Source of the DNA: Arachidicoccus terrestris
GTDB taxonomy: Bacteria > Bacteroidota > Bacteroidia > Chitinophagales > Chitinophagaceae
Direction of reading: 5' to 3'
Assembly: GCF_020042345.1 (NCBI RefSeq)
Contig: NZ_CP083387.1
Location: 1,116,001 to 1,180,000 of the forward strand
DNA length: 64,000 nt
Shown here piece after piece: positions 43,167 to 53,316 of the stretch; position 1 is the first letter of the stretch, and every line of letters starts with the position of its first letter. Below the pieces are notes generated by a model. That model was not told where the DNA came from. It searched no databases and saw only the letters and a list, made by a program, of their open reading frames with translations. The position numbers and the translations under genes were made by a program.

Positions 43167-43595
43167 ATGAAAACAGTCCAATTTATCCTGAATCAAAAAC
43201 CGGATGTATTATTCGCCGTCTCTAAAGAAAGTTCCGTATATAGCGCACTGGAACTCATGATGGCGAAAAATATAAGTGCGTTGCTCGTTATGGACGGCGA
43301 TCAGCTACAGGGGATATTTACAGAAAGAGACTATGCCAGAAAAGTGATTTTAAAGGGAAAGGCCTCCAAGACAACCGCTATGGAAGAGGTGATGACCAAT
43401 CAGGTTATTACAGTAAGCCCTTCAGAGCCAGTAGAAAAATGTATGGCTATCATGACCGATAAACATATAAGACACCTTCCTGTGGCTGAAAATGGTAAAA
43501 TTGTGGGATTTATTTCCATCGGGGACCTCGTCCGGCATGTTATCGAGGACCAGAAATCAACGATCGAACACCTGCAAAGCTATATAAGCAGTTAA
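43167..43595 (+). CDS. Two-CBS-domain protein
   Basis: A 142-residue cytoplasmic protein made of a tandem CBS pair (residues about 12-66 and 77-132): 'KNISALLVMDGDQLQGIFTERDYARKVIL' in the first, quoted in part (GIFTERDYARKV), and 'HIRHLPVAENGKIVGFISIGDLVRHVI' in the second (GFISIGDLVRHV). CBS pairs bind adenosyl ligands such as AMP, ATP or NADH and signal energy state. It is a stand-alone protein; its partner is unknown. Confidence 0.92.
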   Translation: MKTVQFILNQKPDVLFAVSKESSVYSALELMMAKNISALLVMDGDQLQGIFTERDYARKVILKGKASKTTAMEEVMTNQVITVSPSEPVEKCMAIMTDKHIRHLPVAENGKIVGFISIGDLVRHVIEDQKSTIEHLQSYISS

Positions 43596-43744
43596 AATCA
43601 GCGGTGGAGAACCTGTAATCTAGTCAGTCACCGCCGGCCGCCTTATGACAATAATGTAGTATACTATCAGAAACGGCCTATCGGCACTTTAAAAATCGGT
43701 ACAGTTACGGTCAGACCGTTTCTGAATAAAAGTCTTAATTTAAA

Positions 43745-44140
43745 TTACTGAGGATCAGCCTCCTGCTGCTCGTCATCAAAAAGTTCCCGCTCTATTTCAT
43801 CCATCTGAACGATATCCCAGGCCTCACTTTCAGTAGGCGTTAACTGGAATACATCGATCAGGTCCAGCCCTTGCATAGCTGATTTGACGGCCGGCTTAAC
43901 GGCAAAAAATACCAAAGAGGCTTTATTTTTCTGACAAAGCTGATGAAGTGTCGCCAGGTCAACAAGCGCCTGCTCATCCGCTTCCTTTACCTGGCTCATG
44001 TCTATGATTGCATTTTTGGTTTCAGTGCCAAAAGCGCCCGTAACAAGCCTGGTGAGGTCTTCTGCCATTATTACAGATAATTCGGGTAATTCAGGTCTTA
44101 AAACCTGAAATTTTTCTTTGGTATCAACTTTGATTTTCAT
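43745..44140 (-). CDS. STAS-domain protein (anti-sigma antagonist-like)
   Basis: A 131-residue protein with a STAS fold: strand, 'NAIIDMSQVKEADEQALVDLATLHQLCQK' with D-x-S-x-V in the position of the regulatory Ser, then 'ASLVFFAVKPAVKSAMQGLDLIDVF' (quoted in part: GLDLIDVFQLTPTESEA). The C-terminus is very acidic. A Ser follows the Asp (IDMSQV), but the usual phospho-Ser position after it reads ADEQAL, so phospho-control is doubtful. It converges with the CBS gene; no sigma-factor kinase lies nearby. Confidence 0.7.
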   Translation of the reverse strand: MKIKVDTKEKFQVLRPELPELSVIMAEDLTRLVTGAFGTETKNAIIDMSQVKEADEQALVDLATLHQLCQKNKASLVFFAVKPAVKSAMQGLDLIDVFQLTPTESEAWDIVQMDEIERELFDDEQQEADPQ

Positions 44141-44340
44141 TTGAGTGCAAAATTAAGTAACCTTCTTCGATTTTAAGAGTCAAAGATAAAATCTTAAAGA
44201 GAGTATTGAGTTCTATTTTTATTTCCGGCTATTAAATTATTTAAAATATTATAGCAAATTTGATCAAACCGCCGTACCTTACCAGTAGAAACCCAATGTT
44301 CTGGCATTTAACATATATTATGCATTAACAACCTACAATT

Positions 44341-46896
44341 ATGGACAGTAACTTCTCACCACAAGTAAAAGAAATAATCACCTTTAGTCGTGAGGAAGCC
44401 TTACGACTGGGCAATGATTTTATTGGCACAGAACATCTGTTATTAGGACTCATCAGAGAAGGCGACAATGCGGCCATCCGCATTCTCAAACAGCTGAATG
44501 TAGACCTTTTCGAACTCCGTAAAGAGATCGAACTGGCCGTCAAAGATAAAACAGGTAAAAACATTGGAGATATTAATAGCCTGCCGCTCACCAAACAGGC
44601 AGAAAAGGTCATCCGCATTACTGTTTTGGAAGCTAAATCGCTGAAAAGCCCGCAGATCGAAACCGAACACCTCATGCTCTCTATTCTTAAAAACAGAGAG
44701 AATATCGCTACACAGATCCTTAACCAATTTGATGTAGACTATGATCTTTTCCGCTCAGAGATCGGCATCGTTCGCGATCCCGATGCAAGGGCAGAGTTCG
44801 AAGAGCATGAAGAAGATTTTGATGATGAAAAACGCAGTTTCGGACCGCAACGTTCTGCAAGACCCGCAGCAGCCGGATCCTCCAAAAGCCGCACACCGGC
44901 TTTGGACAACTTTGGCCGTGACATCACCCGTCTTGCCGAAACCGGTCAGTTAGACCCTATCGTTGGCCGCGAAAATGAAATTGAAAGAGTCTCTCAGATC
45001 CTTTCAAGAAGAAAGAAAAACAATCCGATCCTGATCGGCGAACCGGGTGTGGGTAAGACCGCAATCGTAGAGGGCCTCGCCCTTCGCATCGTTCAACGAA
45101 AGGTTAGCCGGGTACTGTTTGACAAAAGAGTCGTTTCACTGGATCTGCCTGCGCTGGTCGCCGGAACAAAATATCGCGGTCAGTTTGAAGAACGCATGAA
45201 ATCCATCATGAATGAGATGGAAAAGAACAGAGATATCATTTTATTTATTGATGAGATCCATACGATCGTGGGCGCAGGCGGCGCCAGCGGTTCACTGGAT
45301 GCCAGCAATATCTTCAAACCGGCCCTGGCCAGAGGTGATCTGCAATGCATCGGCGCCAGTACCCTGGACGAATACAGAAATTATATTGAGAAGGATGGCG
45401 CTCTGGACAGAAGGTTCCAGAAAGTATTGATTGAACCGCCTAGTGTGGAAGAAACCATCCAGATCCTGAACAATATTAAACCGAAATACGAGGATTACCA
45501 TAGTGTCACATATGATCCCGAGGCTATTACCGCCTGCGTGAAACTGAGTGACCGTTACATGACAGACAGGCTCCTGCCCGACAAAGCCATTGATGTACTC
45601 GATGAAGTCGGTGCCCGTGTACACCTGAAGAATATCAATGTTCCGCAGAGTATGCTGGACCTGGAAAAGAAAATTGAAGAAATCAAGGTGGAAAAGAACA
45701 AGGTGGTCAAAAACCAACGCTTTGAAGAGGCTGCCACCTTAAGAGATAAAGAAAAGAAACTTGGTGAAGAGCTTGAAAAGGCTAAGGCCGATTGGGAAGA
45801 GGAAAGTAAAAACAAGCGCTATCCGATTACCGAAGATGCCATTGCAGAAGTGATCTCGATGATGACCGGCATTCCTGTTAAGCGCATGGTACAGGCAGAA
45901 ACAGAGAAGTTGCGTAAAATGCATGACGACATGAGCGAAATGGTCATCGGGCAGGATGATGCGATTACTAAAGTGGTCAAGGCGATCCAGCGTAACCGTG
46001 TCGGTTTGAAAGATCCACGGAAGCCTATTGGTAGCTTTATATTCCTGGGTCCTACCGGTGTCGGTAAAACCGAGTTAGCGCGCTCACTGGCCAGGCATCT
46101 GTTTGATTCAGAAGACGCGTTGATCCGTATTGACATGAGTGAATACATGGAAAAATTTTCTGTCAGTCGCCTGATCGGTGCTCCTCCCGGCTATGTTGGT
46201 TATGAGGAAGGCGGTCAGCTTACAGAAAAAGTACGTCGTAAACCCTACAGCGTCATTTTGTTGGATGAAATTGAAAAAGCACACCCGGACATCTATAATA
46301 TCCTGTTGCAGGTATTGGATGACGGCGTGCTGACAGACGGTCTTGGCCGCAAAATTGACTTTAAGAACACCCTGATCATCATGACTTCCAATATTGGCGT
46401 CCGCCAGTTGAAAGAATTCGGAGATGGCGTAGGTTTTGCCACTGCGGCAAGGATTCAGAGTCAGGAAGAAAATAATAAGGCTGTCATTGAAAAGGCCCTT
46501 AAAAGAACTTTCTCTCCCGAGTTTTTGAACCGTATCGATGATGTGATCATCTTTAATTCGCTGACAAAGGAGAATATCTTCTCTATTATCGATATACTGA
46601 TGAAAAAAGTATACGCCAGATTAGCCACCATGGGTCTTAATCTGGATATAACTGAAGAGGCAAAGACCTTTATAGCGGAAAAGGGCTATGACATCCAGTT
46701 TGGCGCAAGACCCCTGCAACGCTCTATCCAGAAGTACCTGGAAGATCCGTTGGCAGAGGAGATTCTCAACCACAGGGTGAGTGAAGGGGATCAGCTGGTC
46801 GCTCATTTTGACAAGGAGAAATCCGCCATCTATTTTGAGATCAAGAAGAAATCTAAATCCAAAACCGAGGGGAGCCAAAAAGAACCGAAAGCCTGA
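44341..46896 (+). CDS. clpC: ClpC-type AAA+ protease ATPase
   Basis: An 851-residue Hsp100 unfoldase that feeds substrates to ClpP. Two Clp_N repeats lie in residues 1-150, AAA-1 with Walker A GEPGVGKT at about 232, a middle coiled-coil domain around 420-470 (with UVR-like '[17 protein letters not shown]'), AAA-2 with GPTGVGKT at about 570, and a VGF loop in DGVGFA near 695 for ClpP docking. A Lys-rich tail ends the protein. Length fits ClpC. The following hairpin at 46954-47000 ends the transcript. Confidence 0.95.
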   Translation: MDSNFSPQVKEIITFSREEALRLGNDFIGTEHLLLGLIREGDNAAIRILKQLNVDLFELRKEIELAVKDKTGKNIGDINSLPLTKQAEKVIRITVLEAKSLKSPQIETEHLMLSILKNRENIATQILNQFDVDYDLFRSEIGIVRDPDARAEFEEHEEDFDDEKRSFGPQRSARPAAAGSSKSRTPALDNFGRDITRLAETGQLDPIVGRENEIERVSQILSRRKKNNPILIGEPGVGKTAIVEGLALRIVQRKVSRVLFDKRVVSLDLPALVAGTKYRGQFEERMKSIMNEMEKNRDIILFIDEIHTIVGAGGASGSLDASNIFKPALARGDLQCIGASTLDEYRNYIEKDGALDRRFQKVLIEPPSVEETIQILNNIKPKYEDYHSVTYDPEAITACVKLSDRYMTDRLLPDKAIDVLDEVGARVHLKNINVPQSMLDLEKKIEEIKVEKNKVVKNQRFEEAATLRDKEKKLGEELEKAKADWEEESKNKRYPITEDAIAEVISMMTGIPVKRMVQAETEKLRKMHDDMSEMVIGQDDAITKVVKAIQRNRVGLKDPRKPIGSFIFLGPTGVGKTELARSLARHLFDSEDALIRIDMSEYMEKFSVSRLIGAPPGYVGYEEGGQLTEKVRRKPYSVILLDEIEKAHPDIYNILLQVLDDGVLTDGLGRKIDFKNTLIIMTSNIGVRQLKEFGDGVGFATAARIQSQEENNKAVIEKALKRTFSPEFLNRIDDVIIFNSLTKENIFSIIDILMKKVYARLATMGLNLDITEEAKTFIAEKGYDIQFGARPLQRSIQKYLEDPLAEEILNHRVSEGDQLVAHFDKEKSAIYFEIKKKSKSKTEGSQKEPKA

Positions 46897-46953
46897 TTTT
46901 CAGCTTTTCAAAAATAAATAAGGCGATTGGTACAACTTAACTGACCACCCGCC

Positions 46954-47001
46954 AAAAAGGGAGAGACAACAACCGACAGGCCTACAGTCTCTCCCTTTTT
47001 T
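46954..47001 (+). terminator. clpC terminator
   Basis: A 14-bp stem, AAAAAGGGAGAGAC (46954-46967) with GTCTCTCCCTTTTT (46987-47000), has a 19-base loop and a T-run. It is a strong rho-independent terminator. Confidence 0.92.
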
Positions 47002-47149
47002 ATCACCTAACAGGTCACTTCCAGCCTTCACAGACCCTGTTATTTGTCATAAAATTATCACATCTCAATATTTGAGAGAGGATTAACAGAATTTCAGGTA
47101 GATTTTTCCTGCTTTCATTTATTTTTATCCCAGATAAGCACTTAAGCTA

Positions 47150-47449
47150 GTGAAATTGAAACTCGTATCTATATTTCTCACGCTGGTATTTATGGTCCAG
47201 ATTCTTCCTCTAAAGGAGGTGGCTTCACTATTGACCAGCGGCCAGATGACGGAGGATATACATGATATGGGCGCAAAAAAGCAAAACCCAAATGAGGAAG
47301 TCCATAAAAAGCTTTTCTTTTATGCGACCTTGCTTCCCACTGACAATAACGGCCTTCATAATAACAAAGCACAACGAGCCATCAGTGATGAGGCCCTGAT
47401 CAATAATCTGTTACAGGAAGTCTTGATACAGCCTCCAGATCTTGCCTAA
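47150..47449 (+). CDS. Small exported protein, hypothetical
   Basis: A 99-residue frame from GTG 47150 with a signal peptide-like start (KLKLVSIFLTLVFMVQILP). A hydrophilic region without Cys follows, ending NNLLQEVLIQPPDLA. It is not a lipoprotein. No domain is recognised and it is isolated between terminators and long gaps. The signal segment and the absence of a competing frame support it moderately. Confidence 0.45.
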   Translation: MKLKLVSIFLTLVFMVQILPLKEVASLLTSGQMTEDIHDMGAKKQNPNEEVHKKLFFYATLLPTDNNGLHNNKAQRAISDEALINNLLQEVLIQPPDLA

Positions 47450-47874
47450 CGAATGCAGTGCCTGATACTATACAGCACTTATCCTCTTCATCATTTTATG
47501 TATTATTCATTGTAGCTATTGTACCCGGTACATATGTTATTGCAATGATATGGTAAGACCGGTCTTTGAAGTCGTCTATGGACACTGTCAAATACGGAAT
47601 CTGCCGCTATGATATTATGGATAGGACGCGGCTCTAGGTGAAAAAGGTATAATAAATGGGCCTGCATTATCTATCTCCGATCATTTTATTTTTCCGCCCG
47701 TACAACAGTACAGCGATTTAAAAGATATACCGCCAATTGATACAACATACACGGGGTGGTACATAGAGGGGTAACTATACCGCTCAAGGGGATGCTGTTT
47801 TCATTACACAACACGAAATGACGGCGCGGAAACAATCATTTTATTTCTGAATTAATTTTCTAAGTATCTTATTT
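47450..47874. other. 425-base gap without recognised content
   Basis: I see no convincing frame, RNA structure or exact TAnnTTTG box. The promoter of the SulP-carbonic anhydrase pair should lie in its right end. Confidence 0.4.
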
Positions 47875-49530
47875 ATGACACAACATAAATCATCCATATT
47901 TGCCTTTCTGAAAAAAGACCTGGTCGCCGGGCTTATCGTTTTCTTAATTGCCTTACCTCTCTGCCTGGGTATCGCACAGGCGTCCAATGTTCCACTCTTC
48001 GCGGGGATCGTTTCGGGGATCATCGGCGGTATTCTGATTGGCATGATGAGCGGCAGCACATTTAGCGTGAGTGGGCCGGCCGCCGGGCTGGTCGCCATTA
48101 TTATCGGAGCGATGGAAGAATTAGGCGCTTTTGAGATTTTATTATGCGCCACCCTTCTGGCCGGAGTTATTCAATTGTTACTCGGCTTCGCCAAGGCGGG
48201 CACCTTTGCCAACTTCTTTCCCTCCAGTGTAATCGAAGGTATGCTGGCGGGTATCGGCCTTACAATTATTTTTAAACAACTACCGGACGCAGTAGGCTTC
48301 CATGGAGAAATGCTCGGATTGCAGGACGCGGAAAGAGGCATTAATTTTTCTCTGTTAACCGGTATCACGGACAACCTGCATTTCGGCGCTATTATAATTT
48401 CCGTCGTGAGTTTGCTGATACTTATCCTGTGGCAAACGAATATCCCAGGTAAGATCAAACTCATTCCCGCAGGCTTATTAGCCGTATTGATCGGCACAGG
48501 TTTGCACTTGGCTTTTCAGTCTTCGGGAAACAGTCTGGCGCTACAGGAAGAATACCTTGTACATTTGAGCATTCCTAATTCATTTAAGGACTTCATCGGT
48601 CAGTTCAGTACCCCTGACTTTTCCGGGTTCCAGAATCCGCAGGTATGGCGGTATGGCGCTGTAATCGCTGTCGTAGCCTCTATCGAGACACTGCTCTGCA
48701 TCGAGGCAACAGATAAGCTGGATCCCCTAAAAAGGAACACTTCCGGCAACAGGGAGCTTAAAGCTCAGGGCATCGGTAATATTCTCAGCGGGCTGATTGG
48801 CGGCCTGCCGATCACCTCTGTTATTGTGCGATCCAGCGCGAATCTTAACTCAGGGGCCAAGTCCAGATTGTCCACGATATTCCATGGCACCTTACTGCTG
48901 ATTTGTGTAGCGACGATCCCAGCCATTCTCAATCTGATCCCAAAGGCAGCATTAGCAGCTATTTTGATCTTTACCGGTTATAGACTGGCCAGGCCATCTA
49001 TCTTCCGGCATATGTATAAGGTAGGCCCGACGGAATTCATTCCCTTTGTGGTAACAGCCGTTGCGGTGGCCACACCTTTCCTTGGCTTACTCAAAGGGGT
49101 TGCTCTTGGATTTGTGATCAATATCTTTTACCTGCTGCGCGGCAATATGCGTATCCCCTATTATTACCGTCGCATACAATCTAAAAACGGTGACGCCATC
49201 ACGCTGAAGCTGGCCCAGGAGGTTTCGTTTCTTAATAAAGGAAGTATCAAGAAAACCCTGGACGCCTTCACGGAAGGCAGTACGATCATTATAGATGCTA
49301 CGGAAAGCGCCTATATTGATTATGATGTACTGGAAGTCATCCGTGAGTTCCATGATGTCAAGGCTAAGGAAAAAAATATTACCGTTTCGCTGGTAGGCTT
49401 TAAAAATAGTTACCGTATCCCAGAGGGCAGCAGGGTGAACTACCTGATGAATGAACTAGATCAAGACCAGGAGGCCAAACGCTCTGCCGGCAAGCACACC
49501 AAGCTGCTGGAAGAGCTGAAAATGGCTTAG
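47875..49530 (+). CDS. SulP-family anion transporter with STAS domain
   Basis: A 551-residue inner membrane transporter of the SulP/SLC26 family. The membrane part (about residues 15-410) starts with 'KKDLVAGLIVFLIALPLCLGIAQASNVPLFAGI' (key part: ALPLCLGIAQASNVPL) and includes GMMSGSTFSVSGPAAGLVA. A cytoplasmic STAS domain covers residues 430-545. The adjacent carbonic anhydrase suggests bicarbonate import (BicA/SulP-type), but sulfate or other anions are possible. The carbonic anhydrase gene follows after 53 bases. Confidence 0.92.
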   Translation: MTQHKSSIFAFLKKDLVAGLIVFLIALPLCLGIAQASNVPLFAGIVSGIIGGILIGMMSGSTFSVSGPAAGLVAIIIGAMEELGAFEILLCATLLAGVIQLLLGFAKAGTFANFFPSSVIEGMLAGIGLTIIFKQLPDAVGFHGEMLGLQDAERGINFSLLTGITDNLHFGAIIISVVSLLILILWQTNIPGKIKLIPAGLLAVLIGTGLHLAFQSSGNSLALQEEYLVHLSIPNSFKDFIGQFSTPDFSGFQNPQVWRYGAVIAVVASIETLLCIEATDKLDPLKRNTSGNRELKAQGIGNILSGLIGGLPITSVIVRSSANLNSGAKSRLSTIFHGTLLLICVATIPAILNLIPKAALAAILIFTGYRLARPSIFRHMYKVGPTEFIPFVVTAVAVATPFLGLLKGVALGFVINIFYLLRGNMRIPYYYRRIQSKNGDAITLKLAQEVSFLNKGSIKKTLDAFTEGSTIIIDATESAYIDYDVLEVIREFHDVKAKEKNITVSLVGFKNSYRIPEGSRVNYLMNELDQDQEAKRSAGKHTKLLEELKMA

Positions 49531-49583
49531 GGGCCATACAAGACCTGGGGTGCGCCTCATTTCTCACTAAAAAAAACAACAAA

Positions 49584-50258
49584 ATGAATAACAATAATAA
49601 TCAAGTAAATATCCCAAAGGATCCGCAGTCCATTTTGCATATCCTGCAGGCGGGCAACAAGCGCTTTATGGAAAATATACGGCAAAACAGGGATCATCAT
49701 AGTGGCATTGATGCGACCAAGGATGGACAAAAGCCTTTTGCGGCCATACTAAGTTGTATGGACTCAAGGGTTGCCGCTGAGTTGGTCTTCGACCAAGGCA
49801 TCGGTGACATTTTCAACATCCGGATCGCCGGAAATATCATCACACCTGAAGTCCTGGGCTCTCTTGAATATGCAGTTGAAGTCAGCGGCGTTCCCGTTAT
49901 CCTCATACTGGGGCATACCGGTTGTGGCGCGATTGGCGGCGCCTGCGATCAGGTGAGTCTGGGTAACCTGACCGGCCTTCTGGAAAAAATCCAGCCGGCC
50001 ATCCGGGCAGAAAAAACCGTGACGGACAACCGCAATAGCCAGAACCCGGAATTCGTCCGAAAGGTTACACTCTTGCACCTGGAAAATGTACTGAGTGACA
50101 TGCTGGAACAAAGCAGCGTTATCGCGAATGCTGTGCGTTCTGACAAGCTTCTGGTCGCGACGGCCATTTACGATGTGGCTTCCGGTGCTGTACAGTTTCT
50201 CAGCGGAACAACGGATCTGGAGGTGCTGGCATTAATACCACAAGGCGCTTCCGTTTAG
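49584..50258 (+). CDS. Beta-class carbonic anhydrase
   Basis: A 224-residue zinc enzyme interconverting CO2 and bicarbonate. Zinc and catalytic motifs are ILSCMDSRVAAE (Cys, Asp-Arg dyad) and ILGHTGCGAIGGA (His and Cys ligands). The N-terminus carries five Asn in a row from AAC/AAT repeats. It is downstream of a SulP transporter in the same direction and followed by a terminator, so the two probably act together. Confidence 0.95.
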   Translation: MNNNNNQVNIPKDPQSILHILQAGNKRFMENIRQNRDHHSGIDATKDGQKPFAAILSCMDSRVAAELVFDQGIGDIFNIRIAGNIITPEVLGSLEYAVEVSGVPVILILGHTGCGAIGGACDQVSLGNLTGLLEKIQPAIRAEKTVTDNRNSQNPEFVRKVTLLHLENVLSDMLEQSSVIANAVRSDKLLVATAIYDVASGAVQFLSGTTDLEVLALIPQGASV

Positions 50259-50300
50259 GGAATATTTGATTAAAATAGCGTTTAGGTGATTTTTAAATAT

Positions 50301-50335
50301 AGGGGTAGCCCGATAACATCTGGCTGCCCCTTTCT
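50301..50335 (+). terminator. Terminator after carbonic anhydrase
   Basis: AGGGGTAGCC (50301-50310) and GGCTGCCCCT (50322-50331) form a 10-bp stem with one G-T pair and an 11-base loop, followed by TTCTT. Confidence 0.82.
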
Positions 50336-50443
50336 TCAATAACAACATGTCGATTGACATCGGTGATTGTACTTTTAGATAGCTACCTCACACTGAATAT
50401 CAGCTATTATGAATAAAAATCAGTATATTTATAAAAAGACGTC

Positions 50444-51352
50444 ATGTTACTTGAAAAACGTATTCCTTTCCGCTATTTCTTCAAACAGGTTAAATATGAT
50501 TTGCTGTTTGTTCTGATTATGTCCCTGGTAACTTTTATGTTAAAAAAAATGTTTGGCGACCTGATGCCTAATATTCCTGTATCACTGCCTGCTTTCCTGG
50601 GAACCGCCATTTCTTTGCTGCTGTCTTTTAAACTCAGTCAGTCATACGAACGATGGTGGGAAGCAAGGATTGTTTGGGGAGCGATTGTGAATGACTCCAG
50701 AAATCTCGTCAATCAGGTATTACACTTCTCCAGTTCAGAAGCAGAGGACGATGCGTATTCAATAAGGAAAGCCATCTGCTATCGCCAGATCGCCTGGGTA
50801 CATTGCCTGGGTCAATCGCTTAGAAAGCTAAATCCACTGAAAAACACCATCGATTACATACCGGAAACAGAAGTTGATTATATTGAACGGCATATCAACA
50901 AACCTTTGGCTCTTCTGGATCTACACTCCAGGGATGTTGCGACACTGTATAAAAAAGGATGGATTAACTCGTTTCAGCAAGTCCAGATTAATAAAACCAT
51001 TGTTGAACTCTGTAATTCGATGGGCCGGGCAGAAAGGATCAAAAATACAGTCTTCCCGGTTACCTACCGGCAAATATTACACTACTTCATCTATGTTTTC
51101 CTGCTGATCATGTCTCTTGCTCTATTGGAAATTGACAGTTTATGGGAGGTTCCGCTGGATCTGCTCATCGCCATGCCTTTTTTCCTGATTGAGAAGACAG
51201 CAAAATATATGCAGGATCCATTTATGAATAAACCGACAGATACCTCTGTAACGGCTTTGGCCATTACAATAGAAACAAATATAAAACAGATTTTACAGGA
51301 CAAGAATCTTCCAAGGCCAAGCGACCTCGGTAATACCTTTTACGTCATGTAG
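50444..51352 (+). CDS. Bestrophin-like anion channel
   Basis: A 302-residue protein of the bestrophin/UPF0187 family, pentameric anion channels. The hallmark is 'LLLSFKLSQSYERWWEARIVWG' (about residues 60-82, here in parts: SYERWWEAR), a hydrophobic start and a second pair of helices around residues 205-255. Bestrophins conduct chloride and bicarbonate, so the place just after SulP and carbonic anhydrase fits anion or pH control. It has a separate transcript since a terminator precedes it. Confidence 0.88.
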   Translation: MLLEKRIPFRYFFKQVKYDLLFVLIMSLVTFMLKKMFGDLMPNIPVSLPAFLGTAISLLLSFKLSQSYERWWEARIVWGAIVNDSRNLVNQVLHFSSSEAEDDAYSIRKAICYRQIAWVHCLGQSLRKLNPLKNTIDYIPETEVDYIERHINKPLALLDLHSRDVATLYKKGWINSFQQVQINKTIVELCNSMGRAERIKNTVFPVTYRQILHYFIYVFLLIMSLALLEIDSLWEVPLDLLIAMPFFLIEKTAKYMQDPFMNKPTDTSVTALAITIETNIKQILQDKNLPRPSDLGNTFYVM

Positions 51353-51382
51353 CCGATGGCCTGTAAGACGGACTCCTAAGAA

Positions 51383-51420
51383 AGGGGCTAAGTCAGATTG
51401 ATTGGCTTAGCCCCTATTTT
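51383..51420. terminator. Bidirectional terminator, bestrophin versus methyltransferase gene
   Basis: A 13-bp stem (51383-51395 with 51403-51415, one G-T pair) has a 7-base loop and ATTTTT on the right; an A-containing stretch lies on the left. It serves the two converging genes. Confidence 0.9.
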
Positions 51421-51467
51421 TAACCAAAACAAAAAATGAAAAGAAAAAAAGATGTTTTAAATCTGTG

Positions 51468-51956
51468 TCAAAACCACCTGCGAACATTTCTCTTGTAGTT
51501 TTTATAGAGCTTCCCGAACCTTCGCTTAAGGTAGCGCTCTTCTCTTTTGATCACATATAGCTTCATGATCATTCCTAAAAAGGGCGATAATATAAAGGTC
51601 CACCAATTGCCCCAGAAAATCGCCGCTCCGAAATAAACAAAAAACAGGCTGACATAGAGCGGATTGCGGGAGTATGCATATACCCCTTTGGTTTGCAGGG
51701 AATGCGCGGATTTGATCGTCACAATCGTGTTACGGCTACGGATAAACTGAACCAGGGTCATCAGGCCCACGCCGATCCCAATCAAGCCCAACACCCAACC
51801 AATAAATTGGGTAGTGTACTTCCGCAGAAATTCCACGCCTAATGGAAAATCATGTTCCAGGATTATGGAGAAATAAAAAAAGGCAATGTAAAATAAGGGA
51901 GGGGGTATATAGACACCCGGATGATCCTTCTGATCTATTTGTTCACTGGTGGCCAT
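51468..51956 (-). CDS. Isoprenylcysteine methyltransferase-like membrane protein
   Basis: A 162-residue membrane protein with four hydrophobic segments. It has the PEMT/ICMT-type C-terminal motif 'GVYAYSRNPLYVSLFFVYFG' and 'REERYLKRRFGKLYKNYKRNVRRWF' (key parts: YSRNPLY and REERYL), which bind S-adenosylmethionine. The methyl acceptor in bacteria is unknown; lipids are likely. Confidence 0.85.
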   Translation of the reverse strand: MATSEQIDQKDHPGVYIPPPLFYIAFFYFSIILEHDFPLGVEFLRKYTTQFIGWVLGLIGIGVGLMTLVQFIRSRNTIVTIKSAHSLQTKGVYAYSRNPLYVSLFFVYFGAAIFWGNWWTFILSPFLGMIMKLYVIKREERYLKRRFGKLYKNYKRNVRRWF

Positions 51957-52070
51957 AAGTCTGTTTTTTTAACCTGAATACAAAGACCGAATATGCCTTT
52001 GTGATTGCAAGGTTAAGTTACGACATACAGCTTAGATTTCCAAGAGTTTTTTGGGCTTATCATATCCAGC

Positions 52071-52604
52071 TTACATCTCCAGATATATATCAAGCAACCC
52101 GTCCGGAAGGTCAACCAATACTTTACGCCCTTTCTGATCGACTTGTTTTAATGTCTCACTGTGAAGCGGTATTAATACCTCCTTTTCCTGGTAAGTTATT
52201 TTTAACAATATCTGATGAGGCTGTTCAATCACTTCCTCGACCTCTGATAATATCTGCCCATTGTTAATCACCATATAGCCTATCAGTGCGACTGGCTGAA
52301 ACCCATCCATCAGGCCATCAAAATCCTGGCGCGGCAACCACACATTTTTACGGATCAATAATTTAGCGGATTCTTTACTATCCGTCCCTTCCAGTTTAAC
52401 CAACCATTCTCCCTTCGACCTGGGGGTGACCTTTTCTATGAAATAGGGGATATAGGAATCCTTGACCGGTTCTATAAAAATAGCCTTAATGCGTTGCAGC
52501 GCACCCGATTTAATATGCTCCCCAACACCATGTTCCAGGATCAAATCCCCTTTAATACCGTGTGTTGCTACCAATCTTCCTATCTGGATGTATTCTGTCG
52601 CCAT
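52071..52604 (-). CDS. rimM: Ribosome maturation factor RimM
   Basis: A 177-residue 30S assembly factor. N-terminal 'IQIGRLVATHGIKGDLILEHGV' is the RimM start, and a PRC-barrel covers residues 95-170 (VWLPRQDFDGLMDGFQ... GYMVINNG, then EVLIPLHSE and LVDLPDGLLDIY). It follows rpsP in the same direction but behind a strong terminator, so its expression may depend on read-through. Confidence 0.92.
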   Translation of the reverse strand: MATEYIQIGRLVATHGIKGDLILEHGVGEHIKSGALQRIKAIFIEPVKDSYIPYFIEKVTPRSKGEWLVKLEGTDSKESAKLLIRKNVWLPRQDFDGLMDGFQPVALIGYMVINNGQILSEVEEVIEQPHQILLKITYQEKEVLIPLHSETLKQVDQKGRKVLVDLPDGLLDIYLEM

Positions 52605-52626
52605 GATTTTGCTGAATCGTTCTACT

Positions 52627-52665
52627 AAAAAAACAGGCTGTCAAAATTTGCATTCTGACAGCCTG
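52627..52665 (-). terminator. Terminator between rpsP and rimM
   Basis: On the minus strand, CAGGCTGTCA (52665-52656) pairs with TGACAGCCTG (52643-52634) and runs into seven T (52633-52627). It should end or reduce transcripts leaving rpsP before rimM. Confidence 0.9.
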
Positions 52666-52685
52666 CCACTAATAACATGCTAAGA

Positions 52686-53177
52686 CTATGCTTCAGCTGG
52701 TGCCTCTGCAGGTCCTTCAGCCGGAGCTTCGGGTGCCTGATTTTCAGCAGGAGCCGCCGCAGGAGCTGCTTTCTTGACAACTGGACGCTGACGGTTTGCA
52801 CGCTGTTGCTTTTTATGTTCCTCAGTACGTTTCTGTACTTTGGCTTCATGATCTGAATACCACGCCTGGAATTTTTCCATGGCAGCAGCTTCATCAAACA
52901 GACCTAATTTTACACCTCTTAATAAGTGCTTCAGGTATAAAACACCTTTAAAAGATAAAATCTGACGAACGGTGTCTGTAGGTTGAGCGCCTTTGTGTAA
53001 CCATTCTAAAGATTTTTGACGATCTAATTGAATAGTTGCCGGAACGGTTAGCGGATTATAAGTACCCAGCTTCTGGATAAACTTACCATCTCTGGGAGAG
53101 CGAGCGTCTGCTACTACGATAAAATAAAACGGACGTTTCTTGCTCCCGTGTCTTTGTAATCTAATTTTCACTGCCAT
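52686..53177 (-). CDS. rpsP: 30S ribosomal protein S16 with long C-terminal tail
   Basis: A 163-residue protein. Residues 1-80 are standard S16 ([21 protein letters not shown], then [13 protein letters not shown]). E. coli S16 has 82 residues; the extra 80 here form a helical, charged stretch ([21 protein letters not shown]) and an Ala/Pro/Glu tail. Extended S16 is usual in Bacteroidota. It is transcribed from a perfect promoter upstream. Confidence 0.94.
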   Translation of the reverse strand: MAVKIRLQRHGSKKRPFYFIVVADARSPRDGKFIQKLGTYNPLTVPATIQLDRQKSLEWLHKGAQPTDTVRQILSFKGVLYLKHLLRGVKLGLFDEAAAMEKFQAWYSDHEAKVQKRTEEHKKQQRANRQRPVVKKAAPAAAPAENQAPEAPAEGPAEAPAEA

Positions 53178-53230
53178 ATTAAATAGAAATTTAAAGGCTA
53201 AAGGATTTGGTTAAAAAATATTTTGGAAGG

Positions 53231-53260
53231 CAAAGTTAACCAAAATATGCAGTAAACCAA
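53231..53260 (-). promoter_or_regulatory. Complete Bacteroidota promoter of rpsP
   Basis: On the minus strand, TTG (53260-53258), exactly 19 bases, then TAACTTTG (53238-53231); 53 bases before the rpsP ATG at 53177. Confidence 0.8.
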
Positions 53261-53316
53261 AAATTGTTGAATTCTTTAATTTTTTCTTTTTTGCCCCTCC
53301 GAAATTGTTAAAAAGA

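Noticed and set aside
43745-44140. Partner-switch sigma control with the STAS protein
   Set aside because: No sigma factor, anti-sigma kinase or phosphatase gene is near, and the usual phospho-Ser context is not clear.
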